A model generated the notes under the pieces. That model saw only the letters and a program-made list of their open reading frames with translations. It was not told the DNA's origin and made no database searches. Positions 1 to 9,069 of a stretch of DNA of 60,833 nucleotides are shown in pieces. The stretch's first letter is position 1; each line of letters begins with the position of its first letter. Source of the DNA: Planctomycetaceae bacterium (GTDB lineage: Bacteria; Planctomycetota; Planctomycetia; Planctomycetales; Planctomycetaceae); contig PBOU01000129.1 in assembly GCA_002724415.1 (NCBI GenBank), forward strand, positions 9,587 to 70,419, read 5' to 3'. The translations under genes were made by a program, and so were the position numbers.

Positions 1-522
1 GTTGGCAGTGATCGCAGCCTTGCAGCGCTGGAACTGGGCCGGCGGCAGTGTGCGGCACTGGGACGACGCGTGGAATTGGTCGAGGCCGATTTGCTGTCGG
101 GTGACCAGAGAAGAGATTTTGGGTTGATCGTGGCGGTGGACGTATTGCCCGAGGAGATCGAGAGTGGACTCGAGGGGCTCCAGCGATTGGCACACGGTTT
201 GGCCGACGACGGGTACCTTGTTCTCTCGACCGGCCATCCACTGGACGTGGCCTGGCATCCATTGGAGCGGGTGTTCAAGACGCTCGGGGAACTGGGCCTG
301 GGATTTGTCCAAGCGGGTTGCCTGGGAGGCGTGGTCGCACCGGGCCTCGAACCGTGGGGCCAGAACGCCTTTGTACTGAGACGTGGTCAGGCTTCAGCGT
401 TCTGCCGGGAGCACATCGCGGAATCGCGCCGAGACTGGCCGGGGTTTCTCGATTTTGCGGCAGATCCCGAGGTGCCGGTCCGGGAAAAGACCGTGGCCTG
501 GTTCCGGGCTTGCCGCGGCTAG
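1..522 (+). CDS. Class I SAM-dependent methyltransferase-like protein, 5'-truncated by window edge
   Basis: Frame 1 is open from base 1 (VGSDRSLAALELGRRQCAALGRRVELVEADLL...), resembling SAM-MTase motif I/II spacing; stop at 520-522. Confidence 0.6.
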   Translation, partial: VGSDRSLAALELGRRQCAALGRRVELVEADLLSGDQRRDFGLIVAVDVLPEEIESGLEGLQRLAHGLADDGYLVLSTGHPLDVAWHPLERVFKTLGELGLGFVQAGCLGGVVAPGLEPWGQNAFVLRRGQASAFCREHIAESRRDWPGFLDFAADPEVPVREKTVAWFRACRG

Positions 523-1880
523 ATCAACTCGCGGATCGGTGCGGACCCATCGGCGACCAGGTAGTGCGGTCGTCCCTGGAAGTCGTTGACCGTGGCGGTC
601 GAGGTGTCGAGGCCCAGGTGGTGGTACAGGGTGGCGAAGAGTTCCGAGAACTTCACCGGGCGAGCAACCGGTTCACCGGCAAGCCGGTCGGTGGCGCCGA
701 TGACCTGTCCATGGTTGAGTGAACCACCACCGAGCAGGGCGAACGAGACCCGCGGCCAGTGGTCGCGACCGACGCCCTTGTTGATCTTGGGAGTCCGGCC
801 GAATTCACCCCAGACGCCGACCAGCGTGTCCTCGAGCAGTCCACGGTTTTCGAGATCTTCCATCAGGGCGGTCAGGGCCTTGTCGAGCACCGGGTGATCT
901 TCGCGCTGCCTGTTGAAGATCGTTCCGTATGACGCACCGTGCCAGTCCCACTTGCTGTAATTGACCGTCACGACCCGGGCGCCCGCTTCGATCAAACGCC
1001 GTGCGGCCAGGAAGCTCTGGGGCACCCGTGGTGCTCCGTTGCCGTCAATCATCACCTTGGTGTTTCCCTTGCCGTAGCGGGCCCGGGTGGCCTCGCTCTC
1101 CTGGGAGATGTCCAGGGCGTTGGCCAGTCGAGAGGATGTGAGCACGCCGAGGGCCTGCTGGGTGAAGGCGTCATGACCGGCCATCATGCCGCTGGTGTCG
1201 GCCTCGCGACGGAAACGGTCGAGGCTGTTTCGCAACAGGGCCCGATCGCCCAGCCGGTCGTGCGTGATTCCATTGAGGACCAGGTCAGCTCGACCCGGAC
1301 CCAGCGGTCGGAATGGGGAGTGCGGCACGCCCAGGAATCCCGGGCTGGGTTCATTGTATGGACCATGGGTGCAGGTGTAGCAGAGGCTGACATACGGTGG
1401 CACGCTGGGGTGCAGCGGGCCTAGCAACTTGCTGGCGACGGCACCGGGAGTCGGCCAGCCGCCGACGGGCATCGGCAGTCGCTGGTTGCGACCCGTGTAG
1501 CTCTGGAAGGCATTGTGTTCGGGCTGGGCATCGCAGATCGAGCGGATGATGCTGAACTTGTCCATCATGCCCGCCAACTTGGGCAGGTGCTCGCCGATCT
1601 CGATTCCCGGCACGTTGGTCGGGATCGGGTTGAATTCGCCGCGAATGCCCGCGGGGGCTTCGGGCTTCAGGTCGAACATGTCCTGGTGTGGTGGGCCACC
1701 GACCAGGTAGATGAAGATCACCGACTTGGCCGAGGGCCGTTTGCCCTGGGCGGCCTCGGCCGCCAGGAGCCCTGCCAGGCTCAGCCCGGTTCCCAGTCCT
1801 CCAACCTGCAGGAAGTTTCGACGTGACACTCCGTCGCAGAGTGTTCCGCTGTCGCTGGCTGGTCCGAGGATCTTCAACAT
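519..1880 (-). CDS. DUF1501 domain-containing protein (sulfatase-like fold, Tat signal)
   Basis: N-terminal SRRNFLQVGGLG Tat-like motif, 'GGPPHQDMFDLKPEAPAGIRGEF', 'VWGEFGRTPKIN..GRDHWP' typical of planctomycete DUF1501 proteins. Confidence 0.93.
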   Translation of the reverse strand: MLKILGPASDSGTLCDGVSRRNFLQVGGLGTGLSLAGLLAAEAAQGKRPSAKSVIFIYLVGGPPHQDMFDLKPEAPAGIRGEFNPIPTNVPGIEIGEHLPKLAGMMDKFSIIRSICDAQPEHNAFQSYTGRNQRLPMPVGGWPTPGAVASKLLGPLHPSVPPYVSLCYTCTHGPYNEPSPGFLGVPHSPFRPLGPGRADLVLNGITHDRLGDRALLRNSLDRFRREADTSGMMAGHDAFTQQALGVLTSSRLANALDISQESEATRARYGKGNTKVMIDGNGAPRVPQSFLAARRLIEAGARVVTVNYSKWDWHGASYGTIFNRQREDHPVLDKALTALMEDLENRGLLEDTLVGVWGEFGRTPKINKGVGRDHWPRVSFALLGGGSLNHGQVIGATDRLAGEPVARPVKFSELFATLYHHLGLDTSTATVNDFQGRPHYLVADGSAPIRELI

Positions 1881-1991
1881 GGGAAGCTATCCGGCGGTTT
1901 GATGATGTCCCGATTATATCCATCGGCACTTATGTAGCCAACGCGACTCGAGAAATACGTTTATTGTGACCCGATTTCAGTTCAGTCCAGT

Positions 1992-3047
1992 TTGACGAAT
2001 ATGCCTGAAACCAAGCTGATTTCCGCCCCGGATCTCGCATTGTTGTCCGTTGAATTGCTGGTTGCTGCTGGGGCAACGTCCGGGGAGGCGGCAATCGTGG
2101 CCGATCACCTGGTCGAGAGCAGCCTGCTTGGTCACGATTCGCATGGCATCCTGAGGCTTCCCGAATACCTCGGTTTCGTGGCCGAGGGTTCGATCGTACC
2201 GGGAGCCGAGATCACAGTGGACCGGCGATCCCCGACATCGGCTGTTGTCGATTGTGGACTCGGTTTTGGGCCGGTGGGTGGCGTGCGAGCGATGGAGACG
2301 GCGATCGAGTTGGCAGCGGAATCGGGCACCGGTTGCGTGGTGACTCGACGATGCAACCACGTGGCCCGCCTGGGGGCCTATGTGCAGAAGGCGGCCGAGG
2401 ATGGGCTGGTGGCACTGGCGACCTGCAATTCGCCAATCCACGGTCACTTCGTCTTGCCGGTGGGAGGCCGGGAGGGCCGCCTGGCCACCAATCCGATCGC
2501 CTACGCGTTTCCGACACAGGGTGATCCGATCCTGGCTGACTTCTCGACATCGGTGACACCCGAGGGAAAGATCCGGGTCTATCGGAACCGTGGCGAGAAC
2601 CTGCCGGAGGGCTGGGTACAGGACGCCCAGGGGCGACCAACCACCGACCCGGAACAGTTCTATGGCCCGCCCCGTGGAGGCATCCTGCCCCTGGGTGGCG
2701 TGGCGTCTCACAAGGGGTACGCACTGGGGTTGTTCGTCGAGTTGCTGGGTAGCTCGTTGGCAGGGTTGGCGTGTGATGATCCCGGCACGGGAGGAAATGG
2801 TGTCTGTTTCGTGGTGATTGACCCGTCCCGCTTCGTGGACCTCGACACCTACAGGAAGTTGGTGTCCGAGACACGGGAGTACATGAAGAGCGCGGAACCG
2901 GCACCGGGGGTCGAGGAGGTGCTGGTTCCCGGTGAACTGGAATTCCGGGCCAGGCAGCAGCGTGAATCGATCGGGGTGCCGGTGGACCCGGTGGCCTGGC
3001 AACAGATTGTCGAACACGCCGCACGGCTGGGTGTGAGCGTGCCGTAG
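1992..3047 (+). CDS. Ldh family (malate/L-lactate dehydrogenase-like, COG2055) oxidoreductase
   Basis: DSHGILRLPEY, GPVGGVRAMETAIELA, VTRRCNHVARLGAY, ATNPIAYAFPTQGDPILADFSTS, HKGYALGLFVELLG motifs. Confidence 0.9.
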   Translation: MTNMPETKLISAPDLALLSVELLVAAGATSGEAAIVADHLVESSLLGHDSHGILRLPEYLGFVAEGSIVPGAEITVDRRSPTSAVVDCGLGFGPVGGVRAMETAIELAAESGTGCVVTRRCNHVARLGAYVQKAAEDGLVALATCNSPIHGHFVLPVGGREGRLATNPIAYAFPTQGDPILADFSTSVTPEGKIRVYRNRGENLPEGWVQDAQGRPTTDPEQFYGPPRGGILPLGGVASHKGYALGLFVELLGSSLAGLACDDPGTGGNGVCFVVIDPSRFVDLDTYRKLVSETREYMKSAEPAPGVEEVLVPGELEFRARQQRESIGVPVDPVAWQQIVEHAARLGVSVP

Positions 3048-3048
3048 T

Positions 3049-3906
3049 TCAGGCGGTGGCCCGTTGGTCGTCGTCGTGGTGCACCACCGGTTCGAATCTC
3101 GACAATCTCTCGACCATCACCGCGATTGCCTCGGGGTTGTCGTCAATCAGCACGGCGTTGCGGTCGTGTTTGAGTGCGGCTTCCCCGGTCGTCCCACTGC
3201 CGGCAAAGAAGTCGAGAACGGTGTCGCCGGGATCACTGTGAACCCGGACGATTCGCTCGAGAATCCCCAGTGGTTTCTGGGTGGGATAGCCGGTCCGCTC
3301 CTTGCCGGTGGGGCTGACGATGGTGTGCCACCACGAGTCAGTGGGGGTCTTGCCCCGGGCGGCCTTTTCGGGGCCGACCAGGCCGGGGGCCATGTAAGGA
3401 ATGCGATCGATGTCGTCGTAGCGGTAGGTGTACTGACCGGGAGTCCGGGAGTACCACAGGATGTTGTCGTGCTTGGGTGACCACCGTTTTTTCGTGCGTC
3501 CTCCGTAGTCGTAACTCCAGATGATCTCGTTGACGAACGCGTCTCGTCCAAAGATCCCGTCCAACAGGACCTTGGCGTAGTGCACCTCGCGGTAGTCCAG
3601 GTGCAACATGAAGCTGCCGCTGGGTGTCAGCAACCGGTGAGCCTGTCGGAGCCGCGGTTCGAGGAAGGCGAGGTAGTCGTCGAATGCGTCGGCAAACGCC
3701 TGCCGACCAATTTCTTCGGTCCGGTACCTGTGACCGCCGAAACCGGTCCGGTCTCCGGTGTCATCGCGGACAGTTTTTAGTCGTCGTTGGGATTGCTCGC
3801 GTCCGGTGTTGAACGGGGGGTCGATGTAGATCAGTTCGAAAGATCCCTCGTCCCACTGTTCAAGTTGAGGCAGGTTGTCTGCGTGGTGAATGTCGAGGGT
3901 GGGCAT
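3049..3906 (-). CDS. Site-specific DNA-methyltransferase (N4/N6, beta-class motif order), orphan
   Basis: DPPFNTG (motif IV) near the N-terminus and DFFAGSGTTGEAAL (motif I) near the C-terminus; TQKPLGILERIV. Confidence 0.9.
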   Translation of the reverse strand: MPTLDIHHADNLPQLEQWDEGSFELIYIDPPFNTGREQSQRRLKTVRDDTGDRTGFGGHRYRTEEIGRQAFADAFDDYLAFLEPRLRQAHRLLTPSGSFMLHLDYREVHYAKVLLDGIFGRDAFVNEIIWSYDYGGRTKKRWSPKHDNILWYSRTPGQYTYRYDDIDRIPYMAPGLVGPEKAARGKTPTDSWWHTIVSPTGKERTGYPTQKPLGILERIVRVHSDPGDTVLDFFAGSGTTGEAALKHDRNAVLIDDNPEAIAVMVERLSRFEPVVHHDDDQRATA

Positions 3907-3975
3907 CGGATGAGAACCGGTATCTGGCGGACCACGGAAATTCTACCACGATCACGTGCCAAAACAGGGCTGGAC

Positions 3976-4009
3976 AAAAAAACCCGCCGTCGCGGTGCGA
4001 CGGCGGGTT
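3976..4009 (-). terminator. Rho-independent terminator downstream of tRNA-Asp
   Basis: Minus strand reads AACCCGCCGTCGC-ACC-GCGACGGCGGGTT followed by a T run: perfect 13-bp stem, 3-nt loop. Confidence 0.9.
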
Positions 4010-4017
4010 ATCAGGAG

Positions 4018-4091
<74 letters not shown>

Positions 4092-4231
4092 TACCGATCG
4101 ATACGACCAAGGCCGAATCGACTGACACGATTCTATCTTTGGCGAAATGTGGGTCAAGAGATGCGACGGGCGCAAAGGTGCTGTTGTGGAGTTAGACTGG
4201 CCGAGGAATTTCCTTTGACTGGAGACTTGCG

Positions 4232-5674
4232 ATGTTTCGTCACACGATGATTGCACTGGCGCTGCTGGGTGTGATCACGTCATCGGCATTCGGTGTCGAG
4301 CCCTTGACCAGGGTTCGTGCCACCGCGGCATTGCACAAGGCGGTCGGTTTCTTTCGCGAAAAAGTCTCGGCCGACGGTGGTTACCTGTGGCGGTACAGTG
4401 AGGATCTGACGCGTCGGGAGGGCGAGGGAAAGGCCGAACGGGGCACGTCGTGGGTGCAGCCACCCGGGACACCGACGGTGGGCGAGGGATTGCTGGAAGC
4501 CTGGTTGCGTTGTGGCGACCCGGTACTTCGCGATGCTGCCGTCCATGCCGGACACCACCTGGTCCGCGGCCAGTTGCAATCCGGGGGATGGGACTACCGG
4601 ATCGAGACCGATCCGCAGCGGCGGAAGAACTACGCCTATCGAGTTGACGGCAATCCCCGGGGTCGCAATCGCACGACTCTTGATGACAACACCACCCAGT
4701 CGGCACTGCGATTCCTGATGCACCTGGATCGGGCTCTTGGTTACAAGGACGCCCAAGTTCACCAGTGCGTGGAATATGCCCTGGAGGCGCTGATCAAGGC
4801 GCAGTTTCCCAACGGGGCGTGGTCCCAGCGGTACGAGGAGTTTCCCGTCGCGGAAGATTTTCCGGTCCGTCGAGCGAGTTACCAGGAGACCTGGTCACGG
4901 GTTTTTCCCAAGAAACGCTACTACACTTTCTACACCTTCAACGACAACTCGATCGCGGATGTCGTACGGACGATGATCGAGGCGCGGGAGATTTACGGGA
5001 AGGCGAAGTACCAGGCCGCGGCTGAAAAGGCCGGCGACTTCATCCTGCTGGCCCAGATGCCGGCCCCGCAACCGGCCTGGGCCCAGCAATACGATCTCGA
5101 CATGCACCCGGCCTGGGCCCGAAAGTTCGAGCCTCCCTCGGTGACCGGTGGCGAGTCACAGGGGGTGATGCGGACCCTGATCTACCTGTACCAGAAGACC
5201 GGTCGTGAGGACTTTCTGAATGCTGTGCCACCGGCCCTCAAATATCTCAAGGCCTCGGAAATCTCCAGGGGGAGACTGGCTCGATTCTACGAATTGAAAA
5301 CCAACCGGCCGCTGTACTTCACAATGAAGTACGAACTGGTCTACACCGATGACGATCTGCCGACGCACTACGGATTCCAGGTTGGGTCCAGTTTGGACTC
5401 GATCGAGGCGGCCTGGCTCCGCGCGAAGCGGGCCGGACCGTCCAAGCCGGTGGATGCCAGTCGGGGGGTCCGCCCGAAGCCGCGGAAATTGACCACGGCG
5501 GTCCGGCAGCGTGCGGCCACGGCGGTCGATTCGCTGGACGCTCGTGGCGCGTGGGTCGAGATGAGTGAACTGCGTTACCAGGGCAACGGCCGGGAGGCGA
5601 CCCGGGTGATTTCGACCAACACGTTTGTCCGGCACATCACGGCGTTGGCAGACTATCTCGCGGCGAGCCGATAG
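4232..5674 (+). CDS. Secreted pectate lyase-like (PF09492-type) alpha/alpha toroid protein
   Basis: Signal peptide; GGWDYRIETDPQRRKNYAYRVDGN..TTLDDNTTQSALRFLM, NGAWSQRYEEFP, YTFNDNSIADVVRTMIEA. Confidence 0.75.
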   Translation: MFRHTMIALALLGVITSSAFGVEPLTRVRATAALHKAVGFFREKVSADGGYLWRYSEDLTRREGEGKAERGTSWVQPPGTPTVGEGLLEAWLRCGDPVLRDAAVHAGHHLVRGQLQSGGWDYRIETDPQRRKNYAYRVDGNPRGRNRTTLDDNTTQSALRFLMHLDRALGYKDAQVHQCVEYALEALIKAQFPNGAWSQRYEEFPVAEDFPVRRASYQETWSRVFPKKRYYTFYTFNDNSIADVVRTMIEAREIYGKAKYQAAAEKAGDFILLAQMPAPQPAWAQQYDLDMHPAWARKFEPPSVTGGESQGVMRTLIYLYQKTGREDFLNAVPPALKYLKASEISRGRLARFYELKTNRPLYFTMKYELVYTDDDLPTHYGFQVGSSLDSIEAAWLRAKRAGPSKPVDASRGVRPKPRKLTTAVRQRAATAVDSLDARGAWVEMSELRYQGNGREATRVISTNTFVRHITALADYLAASR

Positions 5675-5691
5675 CGAAAACCGGGTCGAGG

Positions 5692-6504
5692 TCAGGCCTC
5701 GACGACGGACCGCATTTTTTCGAGTCCCTCGCGAGCGACCTCCTCGGGGTCCCGTTCCCAGAGATCTTCACGGAAGAGTTCCAGCGAGAGCCACTTGTTG
5801 TAGCCGACCTCACCGAGCAGTTGGCAGTAGCGGGCCAGATCGAAGATCCCGTCGCCGGGCATGACCCGGTCGGGGTCGTGCTGTTCTTCACGGGGCTTGG
5901 TGTCGATGCAGTCGTTGAAGTGTGAGATGGCGATCTGGTCGGCGGTCAGCTTGGTGATCGATTCGACATCGCCACCGCCCCGGTAGATGTGGAATGGATC
6001 CAGGACGGTGGTGGCGTCGGCATCTCCGCTGCCCTCCATCACTCGCAGGGCCGCCTCGATCGAATTCACCTGTTGGCTGAACCCCAGGAATTCCATGATC
6101 GGTTTCACGCCGAATTCGCGGCCGACCTCCAGCAACCGGGCGTATTGACGGGCTCCCAGTTCGAAATCGACCTCGCCCAGTGGCGGTCCGCCAATGGCGT
6201 AGGTGGCTCCCACGGCGATTGACTGTTCGAGTCGTCTCTTGATCTCGTCGATCTCCTGGTCGTACTCCGCGCCGGTTGTGTCCCACCAGCCTTTCAGAAA
6301 GATCGTGGTGGGCACTTCCAGTCCGTTGTCGTCGGCCGCCTTGTGGATGTCGGCCAGCGTGCCGCCGGTCAGCAGGTGGAGGTCGATGTCATCGTGCCAG
6401 AGTTCGATGGCCCCGTAGCCGGTTCGGCCGGCAATCGCGATCTTTTCCAGGATCGGAGTCGGCCGGATGGTGCTCGAGTTGAGGCTGTAGATGAAGTCGG
6501 CCAT
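5692..6504 (-). CDS. Sugar phosphate isomerase/epimerase (AP endonuclease 2-like TIM barrel)
   Basis: GYGAIELWHDDIDLH, LLEVGREFGVKPIMEFLGF, VLDPFHIYRGGGDVE, ISHFNDCID, MPGDGIFDLARYCQLLGEVGYNKWLSLELF. Confidence 0.9.
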   Translation of the reverse strand: MADFIYSLNSSTIRPTPILEKIAIAGRTGYGAIELWHDDIDLHLLTGGTLADIHKAADDNGLEVPTTIFLKGWWDTTGAEYDQEIDEIKRRLEQSIAVGATYAIGGPPLGEVDFELGARQYARLLEVGREFGVKPIMEFLGFSQQVNSIEAALRVMEGSGDADATTVLDPFHIYRGGGDVESITKLTADQIAISHFNDCIDTKPREEQHDPDRVMPGDGIFDLARYCQLLGEVGYNKWLSLELFREDLWERDPEEVAREGLEKMRSVVEA

Positions 6505-6592
6505 GGTGCGTCTTGTCCAGCAGTGGTCTTCCGTCGTTGCAGGACGAATTGTACCCTGCCAAAAGCACCGCTTCCAAACCCGGCGAACTCAA

Positions 6593-7918
6593 ATGCACCG
6601 ACCACGCCGAATCGTTGCCCGCCATTTGCCGGCTGTCGTCATGGTGCTGGGTTGGCATGTCCTGTCATTTCCGTTGCTTGGCGGTGAGATCACCAGGTAC
6701 GAGACCGGTCATCTCGTGTTGCATACCGACGTGAAGCCAAAGACGGCCCGGATGTTGCTCCAGGCATTTGACACGGCGTGGAAGACGTGGGTCGCGGAGT
6801 TCGGTCCGCCACCGGGCAACTCGGCCGCGCGTCGGATCATTGGTTGTGTGATGGTCCGGCCGGAGGACTTCTCGCGAGCCGGCTTGTTGCCCAGGTCGAT
6901 CGAGGAGTTTCTGGAGGGTGATCATCCGGGCAAGCACCAGGGACACCGTTTCTGGATGAAGGACCAGGAGAGCGACTACTACCGTCGGCACCTGATGGTG
7001 CACGAGGCGACCCACTGCTTCATGACCACCCGTGGTGGACCGGTGCTCCCCGCGTGGTACCTGGAAGGCACCGCGGAACTGTATGCCACTCACGTGGTCG
7101 ATCCGCGGACCGGGCGTTTCCATTTTGGCGTGATGCCGACCGATTCCCGGCAACTTCCGGGCTGGGGTCGATTGGGGATGATGCGTCGGGATGTGCGTCG
7201 CGGTCGGGTGCCCCGTTTTGAGTTGATATCGCGGTTGTGGACCACCGAGCACAACAAGATCGAGACCTACGCCTGGTCGTGGGCGTATTGCCGCTTCCTG
7301 GCATCTCACCCGACGTACAGCACCGGTTTCCGGGAGCTGGGTAAGCACCTTGGTGACGGGAAGTTTGACGTGGCACTGGAGCGGGTATTGGGATCGCGGT
7401 CGGATGTGTTGCAGTTCGAGTGGCAACTGGCTGCCCGAGACATGGTGCCCGGGTTTGATTTCCGACGGGCAGCGATCCGTTTCATTCGATCCGCGCCGTT
7501 GTCCCCCGGGGGGACGATGGTGGTTGTGGCCGCTGACCGGGGGTGGCAGTCGACCGGTGTGCGTGTCGAAAAGGGCGTGAACGTGAAGTTGGTGGCCAGC
7601 GGACGTTTCATCCTCGCTCGCGAACCCAGGCCGTGGATCAGCACGGCCGCGGGCATCAGTTTTCGCTACCACGCCGGGTTGCCGCTGGGACGGTTGGTGG
7701 GCGTGGTGCAGCCGGACCGGGTGACATCGGACAAGCCGCCCCGCGTGGTGTCGCTGGGCAGCCAGGGGAAACTGGTGCCGGAGACCTCGGGAATCCTGTT
7801 CCTGCGGTTGAATGATTTTCTGAGCGAACTGTCGGACAACACCGGCTCGGTGACGGTGCGGATCACGACAGGGACGGATCAGCCGGGCAGCGATTCCGAC
7901 AACGCACCCACCAGGTGA
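6593..7918 (+). CDS. Putative secreted DUF1570-type protein with HExxH motif
   Basis: Hydrophobic N-terminus from ATG 6593; 'MVHEATHCFM...PAWYLEGTAELYATHVV' resembles gluzincin HExxH + downstream E. Start chosen inside the longer ORF. Confidence 0.65.
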   Translation: MHRPRRIVARHLPAVVMVLGWHVLSFPLLGGEITRYETGHLVLHTDVKPKTARMLLQAFDTAWKTWVAEFGPPPGNSAARRIIGCVMVRPEDFSRAGLLPRSIEEFLEGDHPGKHQGHRFWMKDQESDYYRRHLMVHEATHCFMTTRGGPVLPAWYLEGTAELYATHVVDPRTGRFHFGVMPTDSRQLPGWGRLGMMRRDVRRGRVPRFELISRLWTTEHNKIETYAWSWAYCRFLASHPTYSTGFRELGKHLGDGKFDVALERVLGSRSDVLQFEWQLAARDMVPGFDFRRAAIRFIRSAPLSPGGTMVVVAADRGWQSTGVRVEKGVNVKLVASGRFILAREPRPWISTAAGISFRYHAGLPLGRLVGVVQPDRVTSDKPPRVVSLGSQGKLVPETSGILFLRLNDFLSELSDNTGSVTVRITTGTDQPGSDSDNAPTR

Positions 7919-9069
7919 TCGATGTCTTTGGCGGTGTTGTAGAGGTGGCAGGAGATGCGGATGTAACGGTGTTCGTGCAACGTCGTCACGGGGGTCTCGA
8001 TCCCGAACTGCTGCTGGAGAGTCCGTTGCAGCGGATCGACGTGACCGTGCCCGGTCGTCGCGTCGGGGTTGGGTGGCAGGGGCACGATGGCCATGGGCCC
8101 GTACCACTGCCTGCTTTCGGGCAGCGGTGATTGCAGCCCGGTCAACTCGAGCAGTTGCCGCCGGGCGGTGTTGACCAGGTCGTGTGTTTGATCGCGGAAG
8201 CTCTCGATCCCATGGTCTTCCAGGAACGAGATGGCCTCGGGGATCGCCAGCCAGCAGGCCGGGTCACGGGTACCGCCCCAGGTGAACTCGTCCTTCCACG
8301 ACGAATCGCGTCCCCCGACACTGCCACCCCAACTCGTGATCGCTGGCCGGATGCGAGGCTGGTGTCGTCGCCGCACCCACAGGAACCCGCTCCCAAAGGG
8401 TGCCGAGAGCCACTTGTGGCAACTGGCGGTGTAGTAGTCGCAACCAAGTTGCTCGATGGCCAACGGGAGCATGGCGACTGCATGTGGACCGTCGACACAG
8501 ACCGGCACACCGCGTTGCGAGGCGGCCTGGCAGATCGCGGCGATTGGCAGCGTGGTGGCCGTGGCCGATGTGACGTGGCTGGCAACCAGCAGGCGGGTGC
8601 GGTCGGTGAACGCTGCGACGAGATGCTCGACCAGTTGTTCGGCCGAGTCGTCCTCGAGCAGCGGCCAGGGCAACCGGCGGACGATCAGTTCGGCTCCGGC
8701 CGCCTGGCAGGTCTTTTGCCACAGTCGACGCACGGCCCCGTATTCGTGATCGGTCAGCAGGACCTGGTCACCCGGTTGCAACTCGACGCTGCGGGCGACG
8801 ATGTTCATTCCAGCGGTGGCGTTGTCGACCAGCACCAGGTCCCGTGCGTCGGCACCGACGAATTGTCCCAACGCCGCACACGCCTCGTCGAGCAATCCCT
8901 CGAGGCGGCGGACGAAGAACTCCATCGGCTGTCGCTGCAACTCGGCCGTCCATCGCGCCTGGGCCTCGCGGACCGGCCTGGGAGCAGGACCAAACGAGCC
9001 GTGGTTCAGGTACGTGACACCCTCGGGGATATCCCAGGCGTCCTCGATGAGTTGGTTTTTGTCGGTCAT
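7879..9069 (-). CDS. Class V aminotransferase (PLP-dependent, isopenicillin-N epimerase-like)
   Basis: MTDKNQ..YLNHGSFGPAPRPV, DNATAGMNIVARS, CVDGPHAVAMLPL, DYYTASCHKWLSAPFGSGFLWVRR (PLP Lys), FTWGGTRDPACWLAIPEA. Confidence 0.93.
   Translation of the reverse strand: MTDKNQLIEDAWDIPEGVTYLNHGSFGPAPRPVREAQARWTAELQRQPMEFFVRRLEGLLDEACAALGQFVGADARDLVLVDNATAGMNIVARSVELQPGDQVLLTDHEYGAVRRLWQKTCQAAGAELIVRRLPWPLLEDDSAEQLVEHLVAAFTDRTRLLVASHVTSATATTLPIAAICQAASQRGVPVCVDGPHAVAMLPLAIEQLGCDYYTASCHKWLSAPFGSGFLWVRRRHQPRIRPAITSWGGSVGGRDSSWKDEFTWGGTRDPACWLAIPEAISFLEDHGIESFRDQTHDLVNTARRQLLELTGLQSPLPESRQWYGPMAIVPLPPNPDATTGHGHVDPLQRTLQQQFGIETPVTTLHEHRYIRISCHLYNTAKDIDHLVGALSESLPG

Noticed and set aside
1977-3017. 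346-aa minus-strand ORF opposite the Ldh-family gene
   Set aside because: Low-complexity H/R/P-rich translation with no motifs; antisense shadow of a confident gene caused by high GC.
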